Of a DNA stretch of 13,320 bases, positions 1 to 8,405 are shown in pieces. The DNA is taken from contig CALCDS010000244.1 of the NCBI GenBank assembly GCA_937900065.1, positions 1-13,320 of the forward strand. The letters run 5' to 3'. The notes beneath the pieces are model-generated. The model saw only the letters and a list, made by a program, of their open reading frames with translations. It made no database searches and had not been told where the DNA came from. This DNA is from an uncultured Clostridiaceae bacterium (GTDB taxonomy: Bacteria > Bacillota > Clostridia > Clostridiales > Oxobacteraceae). Every line of letters begins with the position of its first letter. Within the stretch, counting starts at the first letter, position 1. The position numbers were made by a program, and so were the translations under genes.

Positions 1-254
1 GCAAAAATCGGCTCATTCGAGATTATGATGTAACCCATAACATCGGCGTTCCGGAAGGCTACAAGAAATTATATGAGCCACAGGACACTTACCTATGGGG
101 AGCACGTGAGGCATACCGACTGGTAGCACAGGATACCGGCCCTATGAATCGCTATTTGCTGTGCTATGAGAATTGTATTGTGGAGATCACCTTTGATTGG
201 GAGCCTACCGAGGAGCAGATGGCGATTGTAACTGAAAAACTGAACGGTGAATAA
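1..254 (+). CDS. C-terminal 83 codons of an unrecognised protein (5' end outside window)
   Basis: An open frame runs from base 3 to a TAA at 252-254 with no start in view, so this is the 3' part of a longer gene. The fragment is rich in aromatic and charged residues (motifs such as DTYLWGAREAYRL and NRYLLCYENCIVEITFDWEP) and ends in a probable amphipathic helix (EEQMAIVTEKL). It has no membrane segment and no catalytic motif I know. I do not recognise the family; it could be the C-terminal domain of a small conserved clostridial protein. All five Arg codons are CGN and none of the five Ile codons is ATA, whereas the neighbouring genes favour AGA/AGG and ATA. That suggests a different history, though the sample is small. 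The gene converges on sbcC. That it is coding is inferred from the long open frame, protein-like composition and a stop followed directly by a hairpin region. Confidence 0.6.
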   Translation, partial: KNRLIRDYDVTHNIGVPEGYKKLYEPQDTYLWGAREAYRLVAQDTGPMNRYLLCYENCIVEITFDWEPTEEQMAIVTEKLNGE

Positions 255-296
255 TTGAACAGCATTAGAGATGAACTCAAAGTCATATCAGATGAA

Positions 297-332
297 GCAG
301 GAACGGCATGGGCAAAGCCATGCCGTTCCTGC
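297..332. terminator. Perfect 15-bp inverted repeat between convergent genes, candidate terminator
   Basis: Arms 297-311 and 318-332 are exact reverse complements (15 bp, GC-rich) around a 6-nt loop, GCAAAG. The hairpin sits 42 bp after the unknown + strand gene and 65 bp beyond the sbcC stop, where a shared terminator would be expected. It is atypical. On the + strand it is followed by a run of A, not T. On the minus strand the T-run precedes the stem, and only a weak TTCATCTGAT tail follows. A structure that pauses polymerase, blocks RNA decay, or is a dispersed palindrome is also possible. Confidence 0.4.
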
Positions 333-397
333 AAAAAATTGATATTATTTTCTTACGACCCCTGATCATTTGGCCGCGGTAATTTATTTTTTTGCCT

Positions 398-3300
398 TTA
401 CGGTATTTTAAAGGATGCCGTGCTCCCTCTTTCACCGGGCACGACTTCAAGCCTTGCATCGATCCTTTCTTTGAGCTCGGGCACATGGGATATTATGCCA
501 ACAAGCCTTCCGCCCTTTTGCAAATCGATAAGCGTTTTTATTGCAAAGTCCAAGGATTCAGGATCCAATGTTCCAAATCCTTCATCAACAAAAATAGTAT
601 CGAGGCTTATCCCCCCGGAGTATGACTGCACAACATCCGAAAGCCCTAATGCAAGTGAAAGCGATGCGAGAAAGCTCTCCCCTCCGGACAGAGTCGTCAC
701 AGGCCTTGTAAATCCCGTGTATGTGTCAAAGACCTCAAGCTCAAGTCCTCCGGCGGCATTCTTTCTCTCCCTGTCAAGCGTCCTTTGGAGATAATATCTT
801 CCGCGGCTCATAAGCTTCAATCTCTGTGTGGCGGCAGCAGTTATCTCATCAAGAAGCCACCCGAGTATGAACCTTTCAAATGTTATGCCATACATATTCG
901 GTTTTAAACCGTTTGCCACATCTGAAAGCGTGCCAAGTATTCCATATTCCTTGTCTATTTTCTCCAGCGCCGAATCAAGGCCCTTTATATCATCAAGATA
1001 ACCCTGGTTTGTCTTTATTTTCTCGGATAATGTATTTTCAAGCTTAAGCTTATCATCCCTTTCGCTTTCAGCAGCCTTAAGCTCGTTATTCAATTTATCA
1101 GTATCAACCCAGTCTATTCCCGACGCATTCTTTGCAGCCTTATTATAATTATCGCTCGCAGAACGAAGGCTTCCATCAAAATCTTTTATTTGCCTCTCCA
1201 ATATTTCGATCTTGCCTTTATTGTATTTGGCATCAGAATATTCCTTGTATGTGGTAAACCCTGCACTTTTCATGCTGTTTACAAATAATTCTTTTTCAAT
1301 CCTGTAATTTTCAAGTGAATCATTCAATGCCTTCTGTGCAGTGTCCCTTGATGTTTTTGCAGACGCAAGCATTGTTGAAGAATCGTCATATTCACTTTTG
1401 GCAGCTTCCAGGTCATGATTGAGTTCATCAAGCTTATGCTTTGCAGCTTTTTGCTCTTTTAGGAGCGAATCCATATCTCTTATATCTTTTGGTATGGACT
1501 CTTCCTTCTCCTTATATGCTCCAAGAGCTTTCTGGTATTCCTCATTTTTTGATAGATATTGTTTTTCAATGTCCTCGAGTTTCTGCTCATCATCTTTTTG
1601 CATCTGCTTCATCTCATCAAGCTTGGCATTGTACTCGCCAAGCTTTCCTGACGCATCGGACGCTTTTTTTAATTCCTCCTGAACCCTGCGCTTATTTTCC
1701 TCAAGCGATTTTATATCCTCATCTTTTAAATCTCCAAGTTCGGTTTCAAGATTCTTTACATACTCCTTGAGGGTATTTTTTCTTGTTGCCGCAGTATTTA
1801 ATTTTATATTTGCGCTTTCCTTTGCTACCTCGGATGCATCCATCGCATCCCTGCTCATCTTCAGATTAGATTCTGAAGGGATTCCTTCTTTCATATGTGC
1901 CGGATTCGGATGGTGGACTGAACCGCACACAGGGCATGGCATATTCTCTTTTAGGCTCGAGGCAAGCACCGCAGCCTGTCCCATATTCCATGATTCCTGC
2001 AGCCTGAAAAAATCATCCTTTGCCTTTATATATTTAAGTTCAGCATCTTTATATGCCTTCAAATCACGCTCGTACTCTTTTGACACATTTAAGAATTCAT
2101 TTGACTTATCTTCAAGTTCAATCCTCTTTGAAACCACTCGTGACGCCTCATCAAACTTTGTTTTAAACAGATCTATTTTGCTTGAAACCTCTTTGGCTTT
2201 AGCTATTGCATCCTCCTGCTTTTGTATCCCGCCCTTTAAAGCTTCCAGCCTGTCTTTTAACTTTTTCATGTCTTCGGCATATCCATCAAGCTCAACTTTA
2301 TAACCATGTATTGCAGACCTTGATGTTTCAAGAGATTTTACCTTCTCAATAAAACTTTCAAGCTCTATTACTCTTTTTCGAAGAGCTTCTCTTTTATCCT
2401 CATTGGCTTTTTCCTTCTCAAGCTTTGCTTTTGCGATTTTGAATTTTTTAGAAGCATCGACAAGCAATGCTTCTTTTAAATCCAAGTCATTTTTACAAGC
2501 GGTTTTGTCATTGCTCCTTAAAATAGCCGTCTTTTCAGTCTCCTCAAGTGTAACAGCCTTCCTTGCCCTTTGGAGCATCTCTTTTTTGCCTTCAAATTCA
2601 CCTGCTCTTTTTTTGAGGCCTTCTAAAATTTCAAGGGCATTGCCCATCTCTTCAAGCTTTTGGTTTCCTTCCCTGCCAAGGTTGAATTCTTCTCTTATCT
2701 TTTCAACATTTTTAAGCTTGAGAGCATATTCTTTCTTTGCACTTTCAAGCTCATCCTTTAAATTTTTTATAATGTCCTCAAGTTCATGAATAGTCTCGCA
2801 TCCCGCCTTTTCCAGATTCCAAGACTGGCGGGACCTGTTCTCCTTTATTGCATTTTCAAGCTCCCTGGATTTATTTTTTAAATATTCCTCTATATGCCTG
2901 TAAGTTTCGGTATGAAAAAGCTTCTCCAGTATCTCCTGGCGCTTTTTTGAATCCGCAGTCAAAAGCTCCCTGAACTGTCCTTGTGGAAGTATTATGACCT
3001 GCCTGAACTGGTCGCTCCTAAAACCTATGGTTTCCTCAACAGCTTCGGATACATTCTTCCATCCCGTCTTTAAAAGCTCTTCGCCATCATCATTTATTTT
3101 GTAAAAAGAAGCCTCAGGCATATAAACCCTTTTGCCCTTACCTGATTTTTTGAGCCTCTCCTGTTCAGGACTCCTTATTACCTTGTATTTTTCATCTTTT
3201 AATTCAAATTCGAATATGACTTCAGTGGCTTGCTCATCGCTTGCAAACTGGCTTCTCATATTTTTGCCGTTTCTCTCTGCGCCGCTGCTGTCGCCGTAGA

Positions 3301-3454
3301 GTGCAAAACATATGCCGTCAAGTATGGTTGTCTTGCCGGAACCTGTGGGACCGTTTATCAAAAATATGGTATGATCCCCCAATTCCGTAAAGTCTATTAC
3401 CTGCACACCTGAATACGGCCCAAATGCGCTCATCGTAAGCTTAAGAGGTTTCAT
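398..3454 (-). CDS. sbcC: Exonuclease subunit SbcC (Rad50-like SMC ATPase)
   Basis: This 1018-residue protein is the ATPase subunit of the SbcCD complex, which uses ATP to load on DNA ends and gate the SbcD nuclease. It acts in the cytoplasm on hairpin, palindromic and protein-blocked ends. Domains in order: an N-terminal ATPase half (about 1-165) with Walker A GPTGSGKT at 35-42; a long coiled coil rich in Lys/Glu (about 170-850), interrupted near its middle by the zinc hook CPVC at 507-510; and a C-terminal half with the ABC signature LSGGE at 922-926, Walker B LDTIFVDE at 951-958, D-loop GTLD at 961-964 and switch His at 990. Length is close to E. coli SbcC (1048). The ATG lies 3 bp after the sbcD stop, and its SD (AGGGAGG, 3463-3469) is inside the sbcD end, so translation is probably coupled. 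It is last in the operon. I see no defect. Confidence 0.98.
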   Translation of the reverse strand: MKPLKLTMSAFGPYSGVQVIDFTELGDHTIFLINGPTGSGKTTILDGICFALYGDSSGAERNGKNMRSQFASDEQATEVIFEFELKDEKYKVIRSPEQERLKKSGKGKRVYMPEASFYKINDDGEELLKTGWKNVSEAVEETIGFRSDQFRQVIILPQGQFRELLTADSKKRQEILEKLFHTETYRHIEEYLKNKSRELENAIKENRSRQSWNLEKAGCETIHELEDIIKNLKDELESAKKEYALKLKNVEKIREEFNLGREGNQKLEEMGNALEILEGLKKRAGEFEGKKEMLQRARKAVTLEETEKTAILRSNDKTACKNDLDLKEALLVDASKKFKIAKAKLEKEKANEDKREALRKRVIELESFIEKVKSLETSRSAIHGYKVELDGYAEDMKKLKDRLEALKGGIQKQEDAIAKAKEVSSKIDLFKTKFDEASRVVSKRIELEDKSNEFLNVSKEYERDLKAYKDAELKYIKAKDDFFRLQESWNMGQAAVLASSLKENMPCPVCGSVHHPNPAHMKEGIPSESNLKMSRDAMDASEVAKESANIKLNTAATRKNTLKEYVKNLETELGDLKDEDIKSLEENKRRVQEELKKASDASGKLGEYNAKLDEMKQMQKDDEQKLEDIEKQYLSKNEEYQKALGAYKEKEESIPKDIRDMDSLLKEQKAAKHKLDELNHDLEAAKSEYDDSSTMLASAKTSRDTAQKALNDSLENYRIEKELFVNSMKSAGFTTYKEYSDAKYNKGKIEILERQIKDFDGSLRSASDNYNKAAKNASGIDWVDTDKLNNELKAAESERDDKLKLENTLSEKIKTNQGYLDDIKGLDSALEKIDKEYGILGTLSDVANGLKPNMYGITFERFILGWLLDEITAAATQRLKLMSRGRYYLQRTLDRERKNAAGGLELEVFDTYTGFTRPVTTLSGGESFLASLSLALGLSDVVQSYSGGISLDTIFVDEGFGTLDPESLDFAIKTLIDLQKGGRLVGIISHVPELKERIDARLEVVPGERGSTASFKIP

Positions 3455-3457
3455 GCT

Positions 3458-4606
3458 CTACGCCTCCCTCAGTTCTTGATAATATTTATCCAGAAGTTCT
3501 TTGAGCGTTTCTCCCTGCTCCTTTGATATCTCATTATCAGTCACTTGCTTGTAAAACGATGAGAATAAATCCACGTCGTTCATTTTCTTATAATTTTCTC
3601 CGGGACTGCAAATATTGCCGCTTGCATCATACTGTGGCCTTTCGACATGGAGCAGGTTAGGATATATGCATCTTAACTGTCCGTAAACATCCAGTATGGC
3701 TTTTTTATCTTTTACAGTCGCCATTATATAGTCGTCCTTGTTTTCGCCGGGTTTAGGACCTTTTTTAAGCTCATCGAGGCATCCCTCTATGCACCTTATA
3801 TCCCTTCGAGGTTTTAGCTCCACTCCCTTGATATTTACTTTTCCATATTGGTCCATATCGACTATGTATACACATTTTTTGTGCTTTGCCTCGTCAAAAG
3901 AATATTTCATAAGTGAACCTGAATACCTTATCTCCTCGCAGCCGACTTTTTGAGGATTATGCAGATGGCCAAGTGCAGTATAATCAAATCCCTTAAATAC
4001 CGAAGGATCTACAGCGCCTGAACCTCCTACTGAAAGAGGCCTTTCAGATTCGCAGCCATCACATCCTGCCGCATAAGCATGTGCCACAAGAACTTTTCTG
4101 CATTTTCTGTTCATATTCTCTTTTATATAGCCAACTATTTTTTTCATCGAGTCATCATGCGTGTGTATGGTTTCATCCTGGAATTTTTCTCTTGTAACTG
4201 CAGGCTCCACATATGGTATTGAATAAAAATAAACCGGTCCGTATTCGTCCTCCAATACGGTTGTCATAGCATCCATATCAAGCCTGCATGATATTTTAAA
4301 TCCATTCTCACCCATAATCCGGTATCCGAATCCGAGCCTGTCCGGGCTGTCATGGTTTCCCGATATGGCGATTATGGGGACCTTATAATCGATCAGTATA
4401 TGCGTAACAACATCATCAAATAAATCGACAGCCTCGACAGGAGGCACGGATCTGTCATATATATCCCCTGAAATTACAATGACATCGGGCTTTGCATCCT
4501 TGACAAGCTCAATAAACTTTTCAAGCACATATGCCTGGTCATCAGTGAGGTATATACCGTAAAAGATTCTGCCAAGATGCCAATCAGATGTATGAAGTAT
4601 CCTCAA
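3458..4606 (-). CDS. sbcD: Exonuclease subunit SbcD (Mre11-like nuclease)
   Basis: This 382-residue protein is the metal-dependent phosphoesterase of SbcCD, giving double-strand exonuclease and single-strand endonuclease activity with SbcC. The calcineurin-like di-metal site is complete: D8 and H10 (HTSDWH), D48 (SGDIYDR), N84 and H85 (GNHD), H176 (VAH), H214 and H216 (GHLH). The rest is a capping domain and a charged C-terminal helix that probably docks on SbcC. The start codon is TTG. The reading MRILHTSDWHLG is the universal SbcD N-terminus, an SD (GGGGTGAT, 4610-4617) is correctly placed, and the only nearby upstream ATG (4617-4619) is out of frame and stops after two codons. A 106-bp gap containing a palindromic repeat separates it from addA, unlike the tight spacing elsewhere in this operon. 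The weak start codon may limit its level. Confidence 0.98.
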   Translation of the reverse strand: MRILHTSDWHLGRIFYGIYLTDDQAYVLEKFIELVKDAKPDVIVISGDIYDRSVPPVEAVDLFDDVVTHILIDYKVPIIAISGNHDSPDRLGFGYRIMGENGFKISCRLDMDAMTTVLEDEYGPVYFYSIPYVEPAVTREKFQDETIHTHDDSMKKIVGYIKENMNRKCRKVLVAHAYAAGCDGCESERPLSVGGSGAVDPSVFKGFDYTALGHLHNPQKVGCEEIRYSGSLMKYSFDEAKHKKCVYIVDMDQYGKVNIKGVELKPRRDIRCIEGCLDELKKGPKPGENKDDYIMATVKDKKAILDVYGQLRCIYPNLLHVERPQYDASGNICSPGENYKKMNDVDLFSSFYKQVTDNEISKEQGETLKELLDKYYQELREA

Positions 4607-4609
4607 AAT

Positions 4610-4617
4610 ATCACCCC
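4610..4617 (-). promoter_or_regulatory. Ribosome binding site fixing the TTG start of sbcD
   Basis: On the minus strand GGGGTGAT matches the 3' part of the AGGAGGTGAT anti-SD complement. Its GG core is 7 nt before TTG at 4606-4604. This supports the non-ATG start. Confidence 0.7.
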
Positions 4618-4645
4618 ATTAAAACTTTATGCTCTGTCAAAGTAT

Positions 4646-4724
4646 AATATTGATTTTTGAGCATCCCGCTTACCTGTTCTCGCTTGCTTGGATTGCTCAA
4701 AAATCAACATCCTTATTTAACATA
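4646..4724. repeat. Palindromic intergenic repeat, copy A (addA-sbcD gap)
   Basis: A perfect 14-bp inverted repeat (4650-4663 with 4694-4707) is extended by a further 3 bp past a one-base bulge, leaving a loop of about 23 nt. It is related to the sequence at 11917-11974. Shared blocks are TGATTT, GAGCATCCC, CTCAAAAA(A)TCAACAT and TTTAACATA, in the same order and orientation. This copy has 28 nt between GAGCATCCC and CTC, against 5 nt in the other. The loop carries a short direct repeat, CGCTTAC/CGCTTGC. In the operon transcript it would fold as an AU-rich hairpin between addA and sbcD. No U-run follows the stem, so it is unlikely to be a simple terminator. The final block enters the last codons of addA. 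I infer a small dispersed element; the family is unidentified. Confidence 0.75.
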
Positions 4725-7700
4725 GTCAAATTTTACAATCTCTCCTGTATGAAAAAGATAGATGTACTTTTCCTTTACATTCTTATTTGTCATCCTCTCA
4801 AGTGCTCTGGCATAATAATCAATCTGAAGCCCATATCTTTCCTTAATTATATATGATTTACCTTCAGGTACAAAATCGGTTTTATAATCTATAAGCACTG
4901 CCCCATCGTCTTCCTCAAACCAGCAGTCTATTATTCCCTGCACAAGGACCTTCTCATTCTCGTATTTGCCTTCAGGAAGGTCTTTATATACATCGCTCAC
5001 TTTAACATTCATATAAAAAGGCATCTCACGCCAAACCTTTCCTGATTCAACAAGCCTTATACCCAAAGGTGAATTGAAGAATTTTACTATTCTTCTTATA
5101 TCGACTCCTTTTCTTTGTTCAGGTGTCATGAACTCATCTTGGATCATTCTATCCATCAAATCTTCCACGTCTTTTTCGGTCGGAACCTTGTCAAGACTTA
5201 TATGCTGCATAACAAGATGGGTTATGGTTCCCTTTTCAGCGGCAGACATCTTTAATTCTCCTTCAAGGAAGAGAGGCGTTTTTATAAGTTCAGGCACAAA
5301 TATATCGCTTGCATACTCATCCTCCATGCCTTCTCTTTGCATCCTTTTTAATTCCGTTACAGTGATTTTGGCCGGAAGTTTTGAAGCGATTTCATATGGA
5401 TATTTGTAACTTAATCTTCTGTTTACCTCATCATAATATTTGCCCATGCCGGCTCTATCTGAAGTTGCGGCAACAAAGCCTTCAAAGTTAGCTTCCTCTT
5501 TTAAAACATCAGCCTTTCTTAAAAGCTTTATACTCCATTTTGAATCATCATCCAAAATCGCAGAGGGCAATATTTGTATGCCTGCCTCTTTCCTGAAATC
5601 TCCGGAATTTTTATGCTTTAAAAGAGCAGGGCAGATCCAATCGAGAAAATTGCTACCTTTTAACACCTTGTATTCAGGTATACCAGATCCTTTGGAATTT
5701 ATGCCTTCGCCCCATCTTGCAAACGCCCTTTTAAAGTCAGGCACTGTACCTGTGAGTATCAGCTTTTCCTTTGCTCTGGTAAATGCCACATAGAGTATCC
5801 TCATCTCTTCCGAGTAACTTTCAAGCTTCATCTTTTTTTGGATAGCTTCTTTTATGACCGTATGGTATGAAAACCTTTTTTTGAAATCAACATACTCAGG
5901 CCCGAATCCCAAATCATGGTGAAATAGTATGCTTCTTCTCAGGTCTGCAAGATTGAATCGCTTTCCAAGGCCGCATACGAATACAACCGGGAATTCCAAA
6001 CCTTTGCTCTTATGTATGCTCATTATTCTTACGACGTTTTCATTCTCACCCAATATTTTGGCGCTGCCCATATCGCCGCTGCTTTTCTTTAGCCTGTTTA
6101 TAAAATTTATGAAATTAAAAAGTCCCTTTAAACTCGTCTCCTCATACTGTCTTGCCCTTTCAAACAGTATCCTGAGATTTGCCTGCCTCTGCACTCCTCC
6201 GGGCATGGCACCTGCATATGCATAGTACCCGGTATCGGTATAAAGGTACCATATAAATTCCGATATAGGCATATTCACAGACTTTTTTCTCCACTTATTC
6301 AGCCTGTTCAAAAACGATCCGGCCCTTTTAGATGTACCATCGTCGCCTGAAGCTGCTTTAAGCTTCAATGCTTCATAGTATGTTTTTCTATCATCGGCAA
6401 TCCTTATGTCTATCAGCTCATCAGGTGTAAATGCACCTATTGGAGAGCGAAGCACTGAAAGCAGAGGGATATCCTGCATGGGGTTATCTATAATCTGAAG
6501 CAGTGACAGCATGGTTTGTATCTCGGTCACTTCAAAATAGCCTGTTCCCGCATCGGCATAAACTGGTATGCCTTTGTTTGAAAGCTCATCCATGTATACT
6601 GGAGACGGCCTTGCCGCTGCACGCATGAGTATCACAATGTCCCTGTATTCAACTTTTCTATACATCTTTGTATTTTTATCATATACCATAAATCCTGAAT
6701 CGATCAGATCAGATATCCTCTTTGCGACCATCCTGGCTTCAAGCTGCAAACTGTCTATATCCTCATCTTCCGAAGCCGTAGTATCTTCATCTAAAGCTTC
6801 CCTTTCCTCTTCATCATTTTTTAAGCTCTCAGCTATATAGACCTCTACAGATTCATCCTGCTCATTTTCATGCTCCATTTCAGGATACTTGGCGCCTGCA
6901 TTCAGCTTTTCACTATCATCGTATCTGATCTCACCTATATTTTTAGACATTATGGATCTGAAAATATAGTTTATTCCATCTACAATTTCAGGTCTGCTCC
7001 TGAAATTTTTATAAAGCAGTATCTTTCTTTCCTTTCCACATTCTTTATAAGTTTTATATTTGTCCAGGAAAAGTTTGGGCTCGGCCTGGCGGAACCTGTA
7101 TATGCTCTGCTTTACATCACCCACCATAAAAAGATTCGGCACATCCTCATCTTTTCTGGATATCAAGGATAATATGAGCTCCTGCACCATGTTGCTGTCC
7201 TGGTACTCGTCGATCAGGACCTCTTCAAATTTTTTTCTATACTCAAGCGCAATTTTGGAAGGTCTTATTTTCCCATCTTCATCTTTTTCACTTAGTATAT
7301 CGATGCAATAGTGCTCTATATCATTGAAATCTATGATCCCTTTTTCCTTTTTCCTTGCGCGGTATTCTTTGCCGAATTGTATTGTAAGAAGTGCCAAGCA
7401 CTTCATCAGAGGATATAATTTTCTCATTTCATTTTTTATTTTTTCCGAAGTAAAAGAGCATATCTCATCCTTTATTTTCTTAATCTGCTTTTTTACATCA
7501 TCCCTTATTGATTTTACATCTTCCTGGATTTGCTTGTCTGAAACCTTCCTGCAGCTTGGAAGCTTCCCGAATTGAAAATTTGAAAGCTTTTCGGAAAGCT
7601 CTGTATAAGAATTACACTCGGTTAAACTTCTTATATTATCCATTTCAAATTTGAAATGATACAAATATGGTTCAAGGCCTTCAACTCCGCCGAGCATTGC

Positions 7701-8405
7701 ATATGCCCTTTTCATCATCTCATAGATGCCTGAAAGCTCAATTGAAAGGCTATCCATTATAACGCCGGCCCAAATTGATGAACCAAAATCAAAATCATCA
7801 TCAACATTGAACTTCTCAGCTGCTTCCTTCACCCATTCGTCAGGAAAGGGAGTGCTTTGAGAAAAATTATAAAGGCTCATCACAATGTCACAAAGTCCCT
7901 TATCACCCCTGCCCCCTCCATAACATTCAACAAGCTCAAGAAAATCACGGTCTAGGTCTTTAGCTTCATATTTTTCGTCAAACAGTTCATCCATGACTTC
8001 CTGCTTTAAGAGCAAGCATTCGGTTTCATCGGCTATCCTGAATGTAGGATCAAGGTCGATCATCTGAAAGTTGTTCCTTATAACTTCAAGGCAGAAAGAG
8101 TGGATGGTAGTTATGCAGGCTTTGTTCAATAGCACGATCTGCCTTGAGAGCCTCAGTGAATCAGGATCTTCCTCTAATCTTTTAGAGATCGCATCGGCTA
8201 TCCTCTCTCTCATTTCAGATGCAGCTGCATTCGTAAATGTGACCACAAGCAATCTGTCTATATCGACTCCATTTTTCTCGTCGGTTATTGTATTTATTAT
8301 CCTTTGCACCAGAACCGCTGTTTTGCCGGCTCCGGCCGCTGCAGCAACAAGCAGGTTGCAGCCTTTTGTATTTATTGCTTGATTTTGTTCACTCGTCCAT
8401 TCCAC
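4713..8405 (-). CDS. addA: ATP-dependent helicase/nuclease subunit A (AddA)
   Basis: AddA is the 3'-5' helicase and one nuclease of AddAB, which resects double-strand DNA ends for RecA-dependent repair. From the GTG start it has 1230 residues (B. subtilis AddA is 1232). SF1A motifs in order: Q motif WTSEQ at 3-7; Walker A GAGKT at 25-29; motif Ia VVTFTNAAASEM; motif II DEYQ at 399-402; motif III GDVKQSIYRFR at 429-439; motif IV KNFRSRPE; motif V IMSIHKSKGLEFP; motif VI YVAFTRAKE at 872-880. The C-terminal RecB-type nuclease shows H1063, D1160, D1173 and K1175 (GIIDC and LIDYKTD), so both activities should be intact. A very acidic stretch (about 529-551) lies between motifs IV and V. GTG 8405 is preferred because an AAGGAGGT SD lies just upstream; an in-frame ATG at 8435 would add 10 residues and would itself encode that SD. 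The gene overlaps the addB end by 17 bp, which suggests coupling. Confidence 0.97.
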   Translation of the reverse strand: MEWTSEQNQAINTKGCNLLVAAAAGAGKTAVLVQRIINTITDEKNGVDIDRLLVVTFTNAAASEMRERIADAISKRLEEDPDSLRLSRQIVLLNKACITTIHSFCLEVIRNNFQMIDLDPTFRIADETECLLLKQEVMDELFDEKYEAKDLDRDFLELVECYGGGRGDKGLCDIVMSLYNFSQSTPFPDEWVKEAAEKFNVDDDFDFGSSIWAGVIMDSLSIELSGIYEMMKRAYAMLGGVEGLEPYLYHFKFEMDNIRSLTECNSYTELSEKLSNFQFGKLPSCRKVSDKQIQEDVKSIRDDVKKQIKKIKDEICSFTSEKIKNEMRKLYPLMKCLALLTIQFGKEYRARKKEKGIIDFNDIEHYCIDILSEKDEDGKIRPSKIALEYRKKFEEVLIDEYQDSNMVQELILSLISRKDEDVPNLFMVGDVKQSIYRFRQAEPKLFLDKYKTYKECGKERKILLYKNFRSRPEIVDGINYIFRSIMSKNIGEIRYDDSEKLNAGAKYPEMEHENEQDESVEVYIAESLKNDEEEREALDEDTTASEDEDIDSLQLEARMVAKRISDLIDSGFMVYDKNTKMYRKVEYRDIVILMRAAARPSPVYMDELSNKGIPVYADAGTGYFEVTEIQTMLSLLQIIDNPMQDIPLLSVLRSPIGAFTPDELIDIRIADDRKTYYEALKLKAASGDDGTSKRAGSFLNRLNKWRKKSVNMPISEFIWYLYTDTGYYAYAGAMPGGVQRQANLRILFERARQYEETSLKGLFNFINFINRLKKSSGDMGSAKILGENENVVRIMSIHKSKGLEFPVVFVCGLGKRFNLADLRRSILFHHDLGFGPEYVDFKKRFSYHTVIKEAIQKKMKLESYSEEMRILYVAFTRAKEKLILTGTVPDFKRAFARWGEGINSKGSGIPEYKVLKGSNFLDWICPALLKHKNSGDFRKEAGIQILPSAILDDDSKWSIKLLRKADVLKEEANFEGFVAATSDRAGMGKYYDEVNRRLSYKYPYEIASKLPAKITVTELKRMQREGMEDEYASDIFVPELIKTPLFLEGELKMSAAEKGTITHLVMQHISLDKVPTEKDVEDLMDRMIQDEFMTPEQRKGVDIRRIVKFFNSPLGIRLVESGKVWREMPFYMNVKVSDVYKDLPEGKYENEKVLVQGIIDCWFEEDDGAVLIDYKTDFVPEGKSYIIKERYGLQIDYYARALERMTNKNVKEKYIYLFHTGEIVKFDYVK

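Noticed and set aside
1767..2303. A 178-codon open frame on the + strand, and several others (e.g. 1419-1682, 2403-2789), antisense to sbcC
   Set aside because: They are Ser/Phe/Leu-rich mirror images of the Lys/Glu coiled coil of SbcC, have no good ribosome binding site and show no domain; they are reverse-strand shadows.
4612..4640. TTGACA on the minus strand (4640-4635) as the -35 box of an sbcD promoter
   Set aside because: At 17-bp spacing the -10 position falls on GGGGTG, the sbcD ribosome binding site, and nearby AT-rich hexamers are at wrong spacing.
4665..4672. AGCGG (the B. subtilis Chi pentamer recognised by AddAB) in the loop of repeat copy A
   Set aside because: A five-base match is expected often by chance, and the Chi sequence of this organism is unknown.
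4629..4856. A 75-codon + strand frame covering the addA-sbcD gap
   Set aside because: It runs through the palindromic repeat and into antisense addA, and shows no ribosome binding site or recognisable protein.
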